Source: Pseudomonas viridiflava (GTDB lineage: Bacteria > Pseudomonadota > Gammaproteobacteria > Pseudomonadales > Pseudomonadaceae). From it: 64,000 nucleotides of DNA. Of this stretch, positions 36,812 to 45,544 are shown piece after piece. The stretch covers positions 1 to 64,000 of the forward strand of contig UVIF01000020.1 of assembly GCA_900596015.1 (NCBI GenBank), given 5' to 3'. Made by a program: the position numbers and the translations under genes. The notes beneath the pieces are model-generated. The model saw only the letters and a program-made list of their open reading frames with translations, was not told where the DNA came from and ran no database searches. Every line of letters begins with the position of its first letter. The first letter of the stretch is position 1.

Positions 36812-37324
36812 TCAGCAGGCGTGCGCGGTAAGCCGCTGCAGGCTGCTGCGGGGCAGGCTGATGCGCTGTTCGCGCTGCAGCATGTTGAGCAGGATCACGG
36901 CGCGTTCATCGCCGTCCTCGCAGAGGAAAATGGCCTGTACGTCACTGTCGCCGTTGCGCACACGCACCGCTTCGCCTTCGGTGAAACGCACCGCGTTCGC
37001 CGAACTGGCCTGCGCGCGCTGGCGGATGCTGGCGATCAGGCTGTCCGGCACCGGGCACGGCATGCCGCCAAAGGCAACGATGCGGCACACGCCACGGGTC
37101 GAGCGGATCGGGTACCAGTTGTCGTTGCAGTCCAGGCGAATGAACAGGTAGCCGGGGAACAAGTCCTCATCGGCCACGCGGCGGCTGCGGGTCAGCACAG
37201 GGGCGGCGCGCAACGGGCGAAAGCAGTCGTATTGCTGACGCAGCAGATGTTCTTCGGCACGGGCTTCCTGCCGCGGCTTGGTCTGGATCAGGTACCAGTT
37301 GGCGTTGCTGTCGAAGTCGTTCAT
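36812..37324 (-). CDS. RfaH/NusG-like transcription antiterminator dedicated to the operon
   Basis: 170 residues from MNDFDSNANWYLIQTKPRQE. The NGN domain (9-100) has WYLIQTKPRQEARAEEHLLR, LFPGYLFIRLD and IRSTRGVCRIVAFGG, all hallmarks of RfaH paralogues rather than housekeeping NusG; a KOW-like tail starts FTEGEAVRVRNG. RfaH-type factors bind RNA polymerase paused at an ops site and prevent Rho termination in long surface-polymer operons. An ops-like site lies in the leader of this very operon (45314-45325). Coupled to wbqC by an ATGA overlap. Open frame continues to 37507 inside wbqC. Confidence 0.88.
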   Translation of the reverse strand: MNDFDSNANWYLIQTKPRQEARAEEHLLRQQYDCFRPLRAAPVLTRSRRVADEDLFPGYLFIRLDCNDNWYPIRSTRGVCRIVAFGGMPCPVPDSLIASIRQRAQASSANAVRFTEGEAVRVRNGDSDVQAIFLCEDGDERAVILLNMLQREQRISLPRSSLQRLTAHAC

Positions 37325-38106
37325 GAGCGCATCTCGATGGCGTGGGCGGAAGGACTGGTAACCACCTTGAAGGTGTCCTGCGCAGCGCTCGGCTTGAGCG
37401 TGCTGTAGCACGGCAGCCACTGGCGGATCCGTGATACCGGGTTGAACATCAGCACGTCGATGATCGACAGGTTGGGTACGAACGGGTCCTTGAACTGCGT
37501 GTAGCAAAGCTCGTCCATGCGGTGGAAACGCAGCTCCAGGTCGCGTTGGGTGAAATACGCCTCGTCGTACAGCGCCGTGCCACCGATGGGGTTGAGGTAG
37601 CGCTGCGCATCGAAGTGCCGGGCCAGCTTGACCACACGGTCCTGCTTGTCCTGCACCTGGCGCTCGTCCACCGGCAAGGTGGAGGCGACATGGATCGGCG
37701 TATCGATCTGCAGGTACTCGCAGACCTTGCGCAGCGAGTACTCCAGGTACAGCGCCAGGTTGCGTTCCGGGTAGCTCAGCAGCGGCTTGAGCAGCGCCAG
37801 CACCTCGTCACGGTAAGGCGCGCGGGAGTAGCTCATGGCGATGCTCTTGAGCAGCTTGTCCAGCACCTGCGGAGCGTTGTCACTGAGTTCGCGCTGATTG
37901 ATCGCCAGGTCCGAACGGTCCTTCTTCAACGGCAGGGTGAACAGCGTTGCAGCGCCCGAGCTGAGCAGCCTGTTGCGGTTGACCCAACCGGGGTGTACGT
38001 ACTGCAGGTTGTCGCCGAGCACAAAGGCATCGGCGCCGGCGATCAGCTGGAAATAGCCGAAATAGGGAAACCAGTAAGGCTGCATCATTGCTACGGTTCT
38101 GGACAT
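37321..38106 (-). CDS. WbqC-like family protein
   Basis: 261 residues, MSRTVAMMQPYWFPYFGYFQ at the start (the W-F-P-Y-F-G-Y-FQL block is the family signature), then ADAFVLGDNLQYVHPGWVNR. WbqC-type proteins occur in O-antigen and capsule loci with 3- or 4-amino sugars and are suspected to add amino-acyl or similar groups to the amine. The DegT aminotransferase at 43305 fits such a substrate. Biochemistry is not settled, so this is inference. Confidence 0.85.
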   Translation of the reverse strand: MSRTVAMMQPYWFPYFGYFQLIAGADAFVLGDNLQYVHPGWVNRNRLLSSGAATLFTLPLKKDRSDLAINQRELSDNAPQVLDKLLKSIAMSYSRAPYRDEVLALLKPLLSYPERNLALYLEYSLRKVCEYLQIDTPIHVASTLPVDERQVQDKQDRVVKLARHFDAQRYLNPIGGTALYDEAYFTQRDLELRFHRMDELCYTQFKDPFVPNLSIIDVLMFNPVSRIRQWLPCYSTLKPSAAQDTFKVVTSPSAHAIEMRS

Positions 38107-38132
38107 CGTGAGACTCCTGCCTTGCTAGGCGA

Positions 38133-40349
38133 TTACTTCTTGCTCGGCGAATAGTCGTAGCCGTAGGCGGCGCAGTCGTACTCGGCGGTGGACGCCTTGC
38201 GGATCACGCCGTTGAATATCGCGCCCTTGACCAGCACGCCGTTCTGCGCGAGGCGCCGTTTGCTGACCTCGATTTCCTTGACCGAACTCTGGCCAAAGCG
38301 GGCCACCAGCAAGGTGGTCCCGGCCTGGCGGCCGATCAGGCTGGCATCGGTCACGGCGATCACCGGCGGGGTGTCGATGATCACCAGGTCGTAATGCGGC
38401 GACAGTTCGCGCAGCAGCTTGCTGAAGTTGTCATGCATCAACAGCTCCGAAGGGTTGGGTGCAGCGAAACCGCAGGCGATCAGGTGCAGGTTGTCCACTT
38501 CGGTGGCGTTGATCACCTCGGTGTTGCCCAGGCGTGCAGCCAGGGCATCGGACAGGCCGTGCTTGGGTTGCAGGCCGAACACGCGGTGCAGGTAGCCCTT
38601 GCGCATGTCGCCGTCGATCAGCAATACGCGCTTGCCGGCCTGGGCAATGATCACCGCCAGGTTGGCGCTGACGAACGACTTGCCCACGCCCGGCATGGGG
38701 CTGGTGATCATCAGCACGTTGTTGCGCGCTTCCATCATCGCGAAGTGCAGGCTGGTGCGCAGGCTGCGCAGCGACTCGATGGCCAGCTCGCTGGGTGCGG
38801 CCACGCTGAGCAGGCGCGATTCGCGATTGGTCACGCCCTTGTCGCGTTTTTTCTGCAGGCGTTCCTGCTGGCGCGACAGCGGCAGCGAGGCGTACACCGG
38901 CATGCCCAGGTTCTCGATCACTTCCGGGTTTTCCACGCCGCGGTAGAACGCCTGGCGGATGAAGATGATCGCCACGGCGACCAGGGCACCCAGCAGCATC
39001 GCCACCAGCACGATGACGGCGCGCATGGGCTTGACCGGCTCTTCGATGTTGCTGTCGGCCTTGTCGATGATCCGTACGTTACCGATGTTGCCGGCGCGGA
39101 TGATGTCCTGCTCCTGGCTCTTGTTCAGTACCAGGGTGTAGGTCTGAGTGGTGACCTGCATGTCACGGGTCAGGCGCAGCAGTTCCTGCTGGGTCTCGGG
39201 CAGGCCCTTGATCTGTGCCTGCAGGGAGGTCTTCTGCGACTCGATCTGGCTGATCTGTTGGCTCAGTGCGGCTGATGCAGGGTGCTGACGGGTGTACAGG
39301 CGATCAAGGTCGGTGCGCTTGAGGCGCAGCTCGGACAGTTGCGCATCGTAGGCCACCATCTGGTCGAGCAGCGCCTTGGTCTCCAGGGTGATGTCCACCG
39401 ACTTGGTGCGCATCTGGAAGGCGTGCAGGGCTTCTTCGGATTTCTCCAGTTCCTTGCGCACCACCGGCAATTGCGAGCGCAGGAAGTCCAGGCGCTGGGC
39501 CGCTTCGGCCGAACTGCGTTCCACGTTCTGGCGTACGTACAGGCGGCTCACTTCATCCAGCACGCGATTGGCCTGTACCGGGTCGGTGTCGTTGATGCTC
39601 AGGTAGACGATGCCCGAGTCCTTGCCCGATTCGGCCACGCGCAGACGCTGCTGGTAGTCCAGCGAGGTGTTGAGCAGGCGATTCTTCACCAGGCGGAATT
39701 CAGTGCCGGGGCGGGCGGTCAGTTCAGCCAATTGCAGGGTGATACCGTTGCCCTGGCTGATCTCGCCTACCCGACCACTGAGCAGCGGCGCGCCAGCGGC
39801 GTCCACCAGTCGATAAGTCGCATTGGGCCCGGCGACCAACGTCATGCGCTCGCCCAGCAGGTTGGCCGGCACGTCCAGGTTGAACACGTCGATCTTCTCG
39901 CCGCCCCAGGCGAACGAATCCAGACCGAACAGCGGAGCGGCCAGTTTCTGGCTGCCGGTGGGGGTGAATTCACGGGCCATGTAGCGGCCGATCGCCGGGA
40001 AGTAGCGCGGCGTGGCCACCACGTCCAGCTTGAGGTCGCTGACCACCTGGCCGAGCACGGTGCGCGACTTGATCAGTTCGATCTCGGTCACCGCTTCCGA
40101 TACCGAGGCCGGCTTGGTATTGAGCTGCGGGGTGGCATCCAGACCGACCTTCTTCGGCTCGATCTGGATCATGGCGTTGGCCTGGTACACCGGCGTGGCG
40201 ATCACGGCGTAGAAACCGCCGAGCAGGGTGAACAGCGCCACCACCACGACAATCAGTTTCTTGTGATCGAACAAGGTCCGTAGAATCGTCGCGAGATCGA
40301 TCTGGGTGTCCTTGTAATACTCCAGGTTTGTACGGTTCATCGCGGTCAT
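38133..40349 (-). CDS. Polysaccharide co-polymerase/BY-kinase (Wzc-like)
   Basis: 738 residues. Wzz domain with two membrane spans (about 33-53 and 440-465) around a periplasmic coiled coil. The cytoplasmic tyrosine kinase has Walker A SPMPGVGKSFVSANLAV (near 551), Walker A' LLIDGDMRKG (near 580) and Walker B LVIIDTPPV (near 656). The C-terminal tyrosine cluster is EYDCAAYGYDYSPSKK. This is the proteobacterial fused type, controlling chain length and export with Wza. ATG 40349 overlaps the phosphatase stop, pairing kinase and phosphatase in one translational unit. Confidence 0.93.
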   Translation of the reverse strand: MTAMNRTNLEYYKDTQIDLATILRTLFDHKKLIVVVVALFTLLGGFYAVIATPVYQANAMIQIEPKKVGLDATPQLNTKPASVSEAVTEIELIKSRTVLGQVVSDLKLDVVATPRYFPAIGRYMAREFTPTGSQKLAAPLFGLDSFAWGGEKIDVFNLDVPANLLGERMTLVAGPNATYRLVDAAGAPLLSGRVGEISQGNGITLQLAELTARPGTEFRLVKNRLLNTSLDYQQRLRVAESGKDSGIVYLSINDTDPVQANRVLDEVSRLYVRQNVERSSAEAAQRLDFLRSQLPVVRKELEKSEEALHAFQMRTKSVDITLETKALLDQMVAYDAQLSELRLKRTDLDRLYTRQHPASAALSQQISQIESQKTSLQAQIKGLPETQQELLRLTRDMQVTTQTYTLVLNKSQEQDIIRAGNIGNVRIIDKADSNIEEPVKPMRAVIVLVAMLLGALVAVAIIFIRQAFYRGVENPEVIENLGMPVYASLPLSRQQERLQKKRDKGVTNRESRLLSVAAPSELAIESLRSLRTSLHFAMMEARNNVLMITSPMPGVGKSFVSANLAVIIAQAGKRVLLIDGDMRKGYLHRVFGLQPKHGLSDALAARLGNTEVINATEVDNLHLIACGFAAPNPSELLMHDNFSKLLRELSPHYDLVIIDTPPVIAVTDASLIGRQAGTTLLVARFGQSSVKEIEVSKRRLAQNGVLVKGAIFNGVIRKASTAEYDCAAYGYDYSPSKK

Positions 40350-40795
40350 CTTTGTCGATCCTCAGATCTCAGGTAGGGCAACCAGCCTTCGATACACCGA
40401 GTCAATTCGGTGTAGGTCCGTTGAAAGGCGGTAATGGGGCGGCGATAGGGATCGTCGATTTCGAAGTCGTCGCGCCACTTGCCGATCAGGAACGTCTTGC
40501 CTCGCGTGTGCGGGGCCTTGCTGGTGATGCTGCGCAACTGGCGCTGGTCCATGACCAGAATCAGATCGGCCCAGCGCACCAGCTCGTCGGTGAGCTGGGT
40601 GGCAGCGTGTACCGGCTGTGGCACCTGGTTATCGGCCAATACCTGCGCGGTAAGACTGTCCATGTCGTTGCCCACGCATGCGGCCAATCCGGCCGACTCG
40701 ACCTGCAGGTGCGGCGCGTGCTTGCGCAACAGCGCCACCGCCATGGGGCTGCGGCAGATGTTGCCGATGCAGATCACCAGAACCTTGTTGATCAT
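40346..40795 (-). CDS. Low-molecular-weight protein tyrosine phosphatase (Wzb-like)
   Basis: 149 residues. The phosphate-binding loop VICIGNICRSP places nucleophile Cys9 and Arg15 (C-x5-R-S), and the general acid is in IDDPYRRP (DPY loop) near 117. Dephosphorylates the BY-kinase tyrosine tail, needed for cycles of polymer export. Located directly upstream of the kinase gene, the usual wza-wzb-wzc order except that the wza-like gene is at the far end here. Confidence 0.92.
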   Translation of the reverse strand: MINKVLVICIGNICRSPMAVALLRKHAPHLQVESAGLAACVGNDMDSLTAQVLADNQVPQPVHAATQLTDELVRWADLILVMDQRQLRSITSKAPHTRGKTFLIGKWRDDFEIDDPYRRPITAFQRTYTELTRCIEGWLPYLRSEDRQR

Positions 40796-40802
40796 GTCGT
40801 CT

Positions 40803-41729
40803 TCAGCCCCTCGCCGCAGCGGGCGTCAAGCGTCGCAGCAGGTTGCGGCTGACGTTGCCCGACACGTGCAGCACGGCCTTGAGCTTCTGTACCGGCCTGA
40901 TCGCCGCGATGCACATGCCCGACACCTGCACCAGAAAGTGTTCGTAGAGCACCCGGTCGCCCTGACGGAAGTAGTAGTTGGCCAGGCACGCATAGGTGTG
41001 CAGGGTCATCTGCAATTTGTTCTGGTTCGGGCGCTGGGAAAAGATCCCACCGGGGTGCAGGCGGTAGCGCGCCGGTGCAATGTCGGCCAGGTACTTGCCC
41101 TTGCCGTGGGCACCGAGCATCGACCACCAGCACAGGTCCAGCACCGGTGCCTGTTCGAGCTCCCGGGGCAGCTCGTGCAGCACGTTGCGAAAGCAGGTGG
41201 TGAGCGTCGAGATCGGCCGGGTCTTGAGCAGGTCCATGGCGGTGGCATCGGCCTGGTACTTGCCGGTCAGCTGGATCCCCTTGTCACCCTCGCTGTCGAA
41301 GGCCATGGCGTCGTGGTAGGTCAGCACGTAGTCGCGGTTGGCTTCGAGGAAATTCACCTGCTTCTGCAGCTTGAGCGGATCGATCCAGTAGTCGTCGCCC
41401 TCGCAGTAGGCGATGTATTTGCCCAGCGCTCGGTTGAACAGAGCCGGGAAGCACCAGCGGCCCAATTGGTACTGGTTGTGCTCGTGGAACACCGGCTTGA
41501 TGATGTTCGGGTACTGTTCGGCGTAGCGGCTGATCACCTGCGTGGTGCCATCGGTTGAAGCGTCGTCGTTGATCAGAATCTCGAAGGCGAACGTGGTGCG
41601 TTGCGCCAGGAAACTGTTCAAGGTCTGCTCGATGTACTCGACCTGGTTGTAGGCCGGGCACGTGATCGACAGCAGCGGTTCCTGGCCCTGGGGCCAGGTG
41701 TGCATGATCTGTTGTTCGGTCCGGTTCAT
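40803..41729 (-). CDS. Glycosyltransferase family 2
   Basis: 308 residues from MNRTEQQIMHTWPQGQEPLL. GT-A motifs: LSITCPAYNQVEYIEQTLNS, EILINDDASTDGTTQVI, and YIAYCEGDDYWIDPLKLQKQ (DxD). This type of GT2 with CEGDDYW is common in O-antigen and capsule clusters. The start overlaps the flippase stop (ATGA). Sugar unknown. Confidence 0.87.
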   Translation of the reverse strand: MNRTEQQIMHTWPQGQEPLLSITCPAYNQVEYIEQTLNSFLAQRTTFAFEILINDDASTDGTTQVISRYAEQYPNIIKPVFHEHNQYQLGRWCFPALFNRALGKYIAYCEGDDYWIDPLKLQKQVNFLEANRDYVLTYHDAMAFDSEGDKGIQLTGKYQADATAMDLLKTRPISTLTTCFRNVLHELPRELEQAPVLDLCWWSMLGAHGKGKYLADIAPARYRLHPGGIFSQRPNQNKLQMTLHTYACLANYYFRQGDRVLYEHFLVQVSGMCIAAIRPVQKLKAVLHVSGNVSRNLLRRLTPAAARG

Positions 41730-43258
41730 CGTTCGACGCTCGCTCTGCTCAACTTCAGGAAAACCCGCTGGGCCAGTGGTTTGTAGGTCGCTGCCACCAG
41801 GGCCAGCGTCAACACGCCGCACAAGGCCAGGGCGGCGAAGATCACCAGGCGGTCGTTGGACCCGCCGGCGATGGCCGTGAACAGCGGATGGGTCAGCAGC
41901 ACGCCGAGCACGGTGCTCAGGCTGATGCGCAGAATGTCGTGCAGCCAGGGCCGGTGCAGGCCAGGCGCGAGGCGCCGATGCACCACTTGCGGCCACAGCG
42001 CGAACGACACCAGGCGCAGCAGGAACCAGGTCACGGCCGCGCCCAGGGCGCCCCAGCCGTACACCGCGATGATCATCGCCGGCACACTGATCACGGCCGA
42101 AATCACGCTGTACCAGATGTGCAGGCGCATTTCGCCGTAGGCGTATTGCAAGTGGTACTGGAACGCGCTGACCGCCAGGATGGCGCTGCCCAGGGCGTAC
42201 CAGAACAGGATCGGTGCGCCCCACTGTGCAGCCTGCGTGTCACCGCTCCAGGCGAACAGCAAGGGTTCGGCATAGAACGCGATGATCGCCGCCAGGGGAA
42301 ACAGAAAGGTGCTGACGAAGCGGCTGGCACCCAGGTACAGGGCATGCATGTCGCTTTCACGGCCTTCGGCGACCTGTACCGTCATGCGTGGCAGCAGGGT
42401 CTGCACCAGCGGGTTGATCATCATCATGATGCCGGTGGTCAGCAACGCGACCAGCGAGAAATACCCGTATTCGGCCAGCGGCAGTACCTTGGACAACAGC
42501 ACCTTGTCCAGCTGGGTCAGAACGATCCACACCACGGCGGTCAGCGAGACACTGGCAGCGAACGGCAGGATCGGTTTCACCAGCGCCCAGTTGAACCCGC
42601 TCAAGGGAGTCGGTGCGGGCAGATGGCGGTAGGCCTTGGCGGCGAAGATCAACGTCTCCACCAGCGCCACGAACAGTTGGAATTCGAAGAACACCTGCGC
42701 GTCCTGCGATACCCAGGTCACCAGCACCAGGCCGCCGAAGTAGCGCAGGGTGGCGATCACCACGTTGGCGTTGTTCAACCAGGCGTGCATCTCCAGGCCT
42801 TGCAGGCCGCTCTTGTACAGGGTGGCGAACAGGCGCAGGCCCACCATCACACCCATCAGGATCACGCAGTTGACGATGGTGTGCGGGTCCAGGGCCTGGG
42901 CCTGCAGCCAGTGCGTGGCCATCCAGTCGCTGGCCAGGTAGACGGCCAGCGCGCACACCACGGCCATGGGCAGGAACACCAGCTCGAAGGAGCGCATCAA
43001 CCAGCCGCCGATGCGCTTGGCCGCGGCGCTGTCGCTGCTGCCCTGGTGATGCGCGATCTGGCGCACCAGCGACGGCGAGACGCCGGCATCGAGCAGCAGC
43101 AGCCACGCCTGCATCACCGCGTAGAAACCGATCAGGCCATACGCCTCGGCGCCCAGATGGCTGAGGTAGAACGGCATGATCAAGATGCCGATCACCAGCG
43201 CATAGGCCTGGCCCAGGTAGCTGAGGGCGGTGTTGTGGATGACCGAAAGCTTCTTCAT
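41726..43258 (-). CDS. Polysaccharide flippase (Wzx, MOP superfamily)
   Basis: 510 residues with 12-14 membrane spans, starting MKKLSVIHNTALSYLGQAYA. LGAEAYGLIGFYAVMQAWLL is the typical early Wzx pattern. It moves undecaprenyl-linked repeat units across the inner membrane. A GTG seven codons upstream is possible; neither start has a strong ribosome site. The single flippase of the operon. Confidence 0.9.
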   Translation of the reverse strand: MKKLSVIHNTALSYLGQAYALVIGILIMPFYLSHLGAEAYGLIGFYAVMQAWLLLLDAGVSPSLVRQIAHHQGSSDSAAAKRIGGWLMRSFELVFLPMAVVCALAVYLASDWMATHWLQAQALDPHTIVNCVILMGVMVGLRLFATLYKSGLQGLEMHAWLNNANVVIATLRYFGGLVLVTWVSQDAQVFFEFQLFVALVETLIFAAKAYRHLPAPTPLSGFNWALVKPILPFAASVSLTAVVWIVLTQLDKVLLSKVLPLAEYGYFSLVALLTTGIMMMINPLVQTLLPRMTVQVAEGRESDMHALYLGASRFVSTFLFPLAAIIAFYAEPLLFAWSGDTQAAQWGAPILFWYALGSAILAVSAFQYHLQYAYGEMRLHIWYSVISAVISVPAMIIAVYGWGALGAAVTWFLLRLVSFALWPQVVHRRLAPGLHRPWLHDILRISLSTVLGVLLTHPLFTAIAGGSNDRLVIFAALALCGVLTLALVAATYKPLAQRVFLKLSRASVER

Positions 43259-43304
43259 CGACGGTTGCCCTGGTTGCACGCTTTCAGGCTTTGGTTACGG
43301 CGGT

Positions 43305-44420
43305 TCATACGGCGGCGGCCCATGCAACGGGTTGTGGATAATGCAGCTCGTGGCCGCGCAGCAGGGTATCGATGACCTGATCCTGAGTGGCGCGTGCCAG
43401 CCCAGGGTAGATGGGCAGGCACAGCACACGGTCGCTCAAGCTGCGCGACTGGTACTGGACCGCTTGCGGTTGCAGATAGTCCAGGGTATCGAGCGAGGGG
43501 TAAAAATAACGTCGTGGGTTGATGCCGTCGGCCTGCAGCGCGGTGCGCATGGCCAGCACCTGGGCTTCGTTCTGCAACGCCACCGGAAAGTAGCTGTAGT
43601 TGATCTGGCTGTCGTCGGCCTGACGTTGCAGGTCCAGGTAGCCACCCAGGCGCTGGGTGTAGTAATGACCCATCTCGGCGCGGCGCTCGAGGATGTTGTC
43701 GATGTCGTCGAGCACGCTCAGGCCCATGGCGGCGCAGAACTCGTTGAGCTTGGCGTTGGTGCCCAGGCCTTCGATCTTGTCGACGTCGGTGATGCCGAAG
43801 TTGCACAGCTTGCGCACACGGGCAGCCACCTCATCGTCGTTGGTGACGATCGCGCCACCCTCGATGGTGTGGAACAGCTTGGTCGCATGAAAGCTCAAGG
43901 TGCTGGCATCTCCCCAGTTGAAGACCGACTGGCCGGCCTGTTTCACGGCGAAAGCGTGCGCGCCGTCGTACACCACCTTGAGGCGGTACTGGCGGGCAAT
44001 CGCTTCGATGCGTTCCACCGCGCAAGGGTTGCCGAACACGTGGGTGGCAACGATGGCGCTGGTGTCGGGCTGCAGGCTGGCTGGAATCTGCTCGGGGTCG
44101 ATGTTCCAGGTGCGTGGATCGATGTCGGCGAACACCGGGCGAATGCCTTCCCAGTGCAGCGAGCTGCTGGTAGCCACGAAGCTGAACGGCGTGGTCACGG
44201 CGCTGCCGGACAGGCCCAGGGCGCGGTAGGCCACTTGCAGTGCCAGGGTGCCGTTGTTGGTCAGGATCAGGTGGCGCACGCCCAGGTAATCCTTGAGGCG
44301 CTCCTCCAGTTCGCAGCACAGCGGACCATGGTTGGTCAGCCAGTGGGACTCGTAGATACGGTCCACATAGGCCTTGAACTTGTCGATGTCGCCCAGATAG
44401 GACTTGGTTACGTTGATCAT
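43305..44420 (-). CDS. PLP-dependent sugar aminotransferase (DegT/DnrJ/EryC1, FdtB-like)
   Basis: 371 residues from MINVTKSYLGDIDKF, chosen over the ATG four codons upstream because GGAG lies six bases before it. PLP site: Lys181 in STLSFHATKLFHT and Asp152 in VVYDGAHAFA. NNGTLALQVAY binds the phosphate. Family members aminate NDP-keto sugars at C3 or C4 (for example FdtB makes dTDP-3-amino-3,6-dideoxygalactose). The matching isomerase or dehydratase is not in the cluster, so the keto sugar must come from elsewhere. Confidence 0.88.
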   Translation of the reverse strand: MINVTKSYLGDIDKFKAYVDRIYESHWLTNHGPLCCELEERLKDYLGVRHLILTNNGTLALQVAYRALGLSGSAVTTPFSFVATSSSLHWEGIRPVFADIDPRTWNIDPEQIPASLQPDTSAIVATHVFGNPCAVERIEAIARQYRLKVVYDGAHAFAVKQAGQSVFNWGDASTLSFHATKLFHTIEGGAIVTNDDEVAARVRKLCNFGITDVDKIEGLGTNAKLNEFCAAMGLSVLDDIDNILERRAEMGHYYTQRLGGYLDLQRQADDSQINYSYFPVALQNEAQVLAMRTALQADGINPRRYFYPSLDTLDYLQPQAVQYQSRSLSDRVLCLPIYPGLARATQDQVIDTLLRGHELHYPQPVAWAAAV

Positions 44421-44476
44421 TTGCTGCTCCATGGCTGCTCGCCATTCCCCGAAGTGTCCAACACGGTGTTGTCCGC

Positions 44477-45247
44477 TCAGGACGCCTGACTTTTGCTGCG
44501 AGCGACTGCGCGGCGAGCGCGGTGCTGGTTGAGCCGCAGGATCATCCGCGTGGTCAGACTGCCGGCATGCGGGTCACCGTAGTGGAACAGCGCGGTGGCG
44601 CGACGGTGCGCCGGATCGCACGGCTGGTTGGCATGCAGCGAGCGATAGCCCCAGAAGAAATACACATTGCCAGGCTTCATGCGCAGCAACAGCGGCTTGA
44701 GCCAGCCACGCTCGATGCACCAGCCCATCAGGCGGCGGCACAGCGGGTTCTGATACACGACCTTCTCGACGGCGTTGAACAGCACGCTGCCACGCACGCG
44801 GCGCAGGTTGGGAAACAGCACCAGATCGCCGCGGTCCTTGCCCTGATCGGGAATGAAGATCGGCACCAGCATGGTCAGCAGGGTGGCGTCGAAGTGAAAC
44901 GCATTGGATTCCTTCAAGCCGCTGTGGCCCTGCACGCACCGCAGCACCGGGAACACCTGGTCGCTGGGGGCGGCATGGCCCTGGCCCTGCTCGTGCAGGC
45001 GCGCCAGGTGCTGGCGGAATTCGCTCGACACCGCCGTGGCAGCCAATCGGCTGCCCACGAGTGGCGCATTGCCATGATACGCGAAATATTGGTTGTTATG
45101 GCGCGCAGCCTGGTCATCCACATAGGCACGAAGTTCTTCCAGCACGTAGGGCGCCAAGGCGTTTTCCAGTACGGCATAGCCCTGTTCGTTCATATCGGCC
45201 GCCAGGCGGCGCGACGTGCTTTCATCCAGGTTGAACAAATGTGGCAT
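44477..45247 (-). CDS. Phytanoyl-CoA dioxygenase (PhyH)-like Fe(II)/2-oxoglutarate enzyme
   Basis: 256 residues from MPHLFNLDESTSRRLAADMN; AAGGAGGG lies 10-13 bases upstream, whereas the ATG at 45289 has no ribosome site. Iron ligands His118 and Asp120 in AFHFDATLL and the distal His205 in YRSLHANQP, with Arg215/216 for 2-oxoglutarate. First gene of the exopolysaccharide operon, which is unusual; it could hydroxylate a sugar or lipid intermediate. Substrate unknown. Confidence 0.78.
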   Translation of the reverse strand: MPHLFNLDESTSRRLAADMNEQGYAVLENALAPYVLEELRAYVDDQAARHNNQYFAYHGNAPLVGSRLAATAVSSEFRQHLARLHEQGQGHAAPSDQVFPVLRCVQGHSGLKESNAFHFDATLLTMLVPIFIPDQGKDRGDLVLFPNLRRVRGSVLFNAVEKVVYQNPLCRRLMGWCIERGWLKPLLLRMKPGNVYFFWGYRSLHANQPCDPAHRRATALFHYGDPHAGSLTTRMILRLNQHRARRAVARSKSQAS

Positions 45248-45313
45248 GAGGAAGAACCCTCCTTGGACACGCGATTGATTGAACGCCATAACTAACGTTC
45301 TGTGTGTTTGGGC

Positions 45314-45325
45314 AAAGCTACCGCC
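45314..45325 (-). promoter_or_regulatory. ops-like element in the leader of the exopolysaccharide operon
   Basis: The minus strand reads GGCGGTAGCTTT, matching 10 of 12 bases of the E. coli ops consensus GGCGGTAGCGTG and all nine of its core. It lies 67 bases upstream of the first start codon and about 210 bases after the predicted promoter, in an untranslated leader. With an RfaH-like gene in the same operon, it is the expected loading site. Confidence 0.72.
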
Positions 45326-45544
45326 CGGTTCGTACTCGACGATCCCTTGAACTTGCTACTTGCAACTTCGTTTGCACACTACGACTGCGTACTGCAATGA
45401 ACATGGCTGAGCAGACACGCCAGAACACACAGCGCGGACCGGTCTTCAAAGTCAGCGCCTGCAAGGCAATACGAGGTAGTGGGTCGAATGTGCGCGGCGC
45501 TCTTTGGCACCACTGCAACTGCTGTGTTGGCGGCAGATGGGTGA

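Noticed and set aside
36812..37324. Housekeeping NusG as identity of the NGN-domain gene
   Set aside because: Sequence is RfaH-like and the context is a polysaccharide operon; nusG normally sits with secE and rplK.
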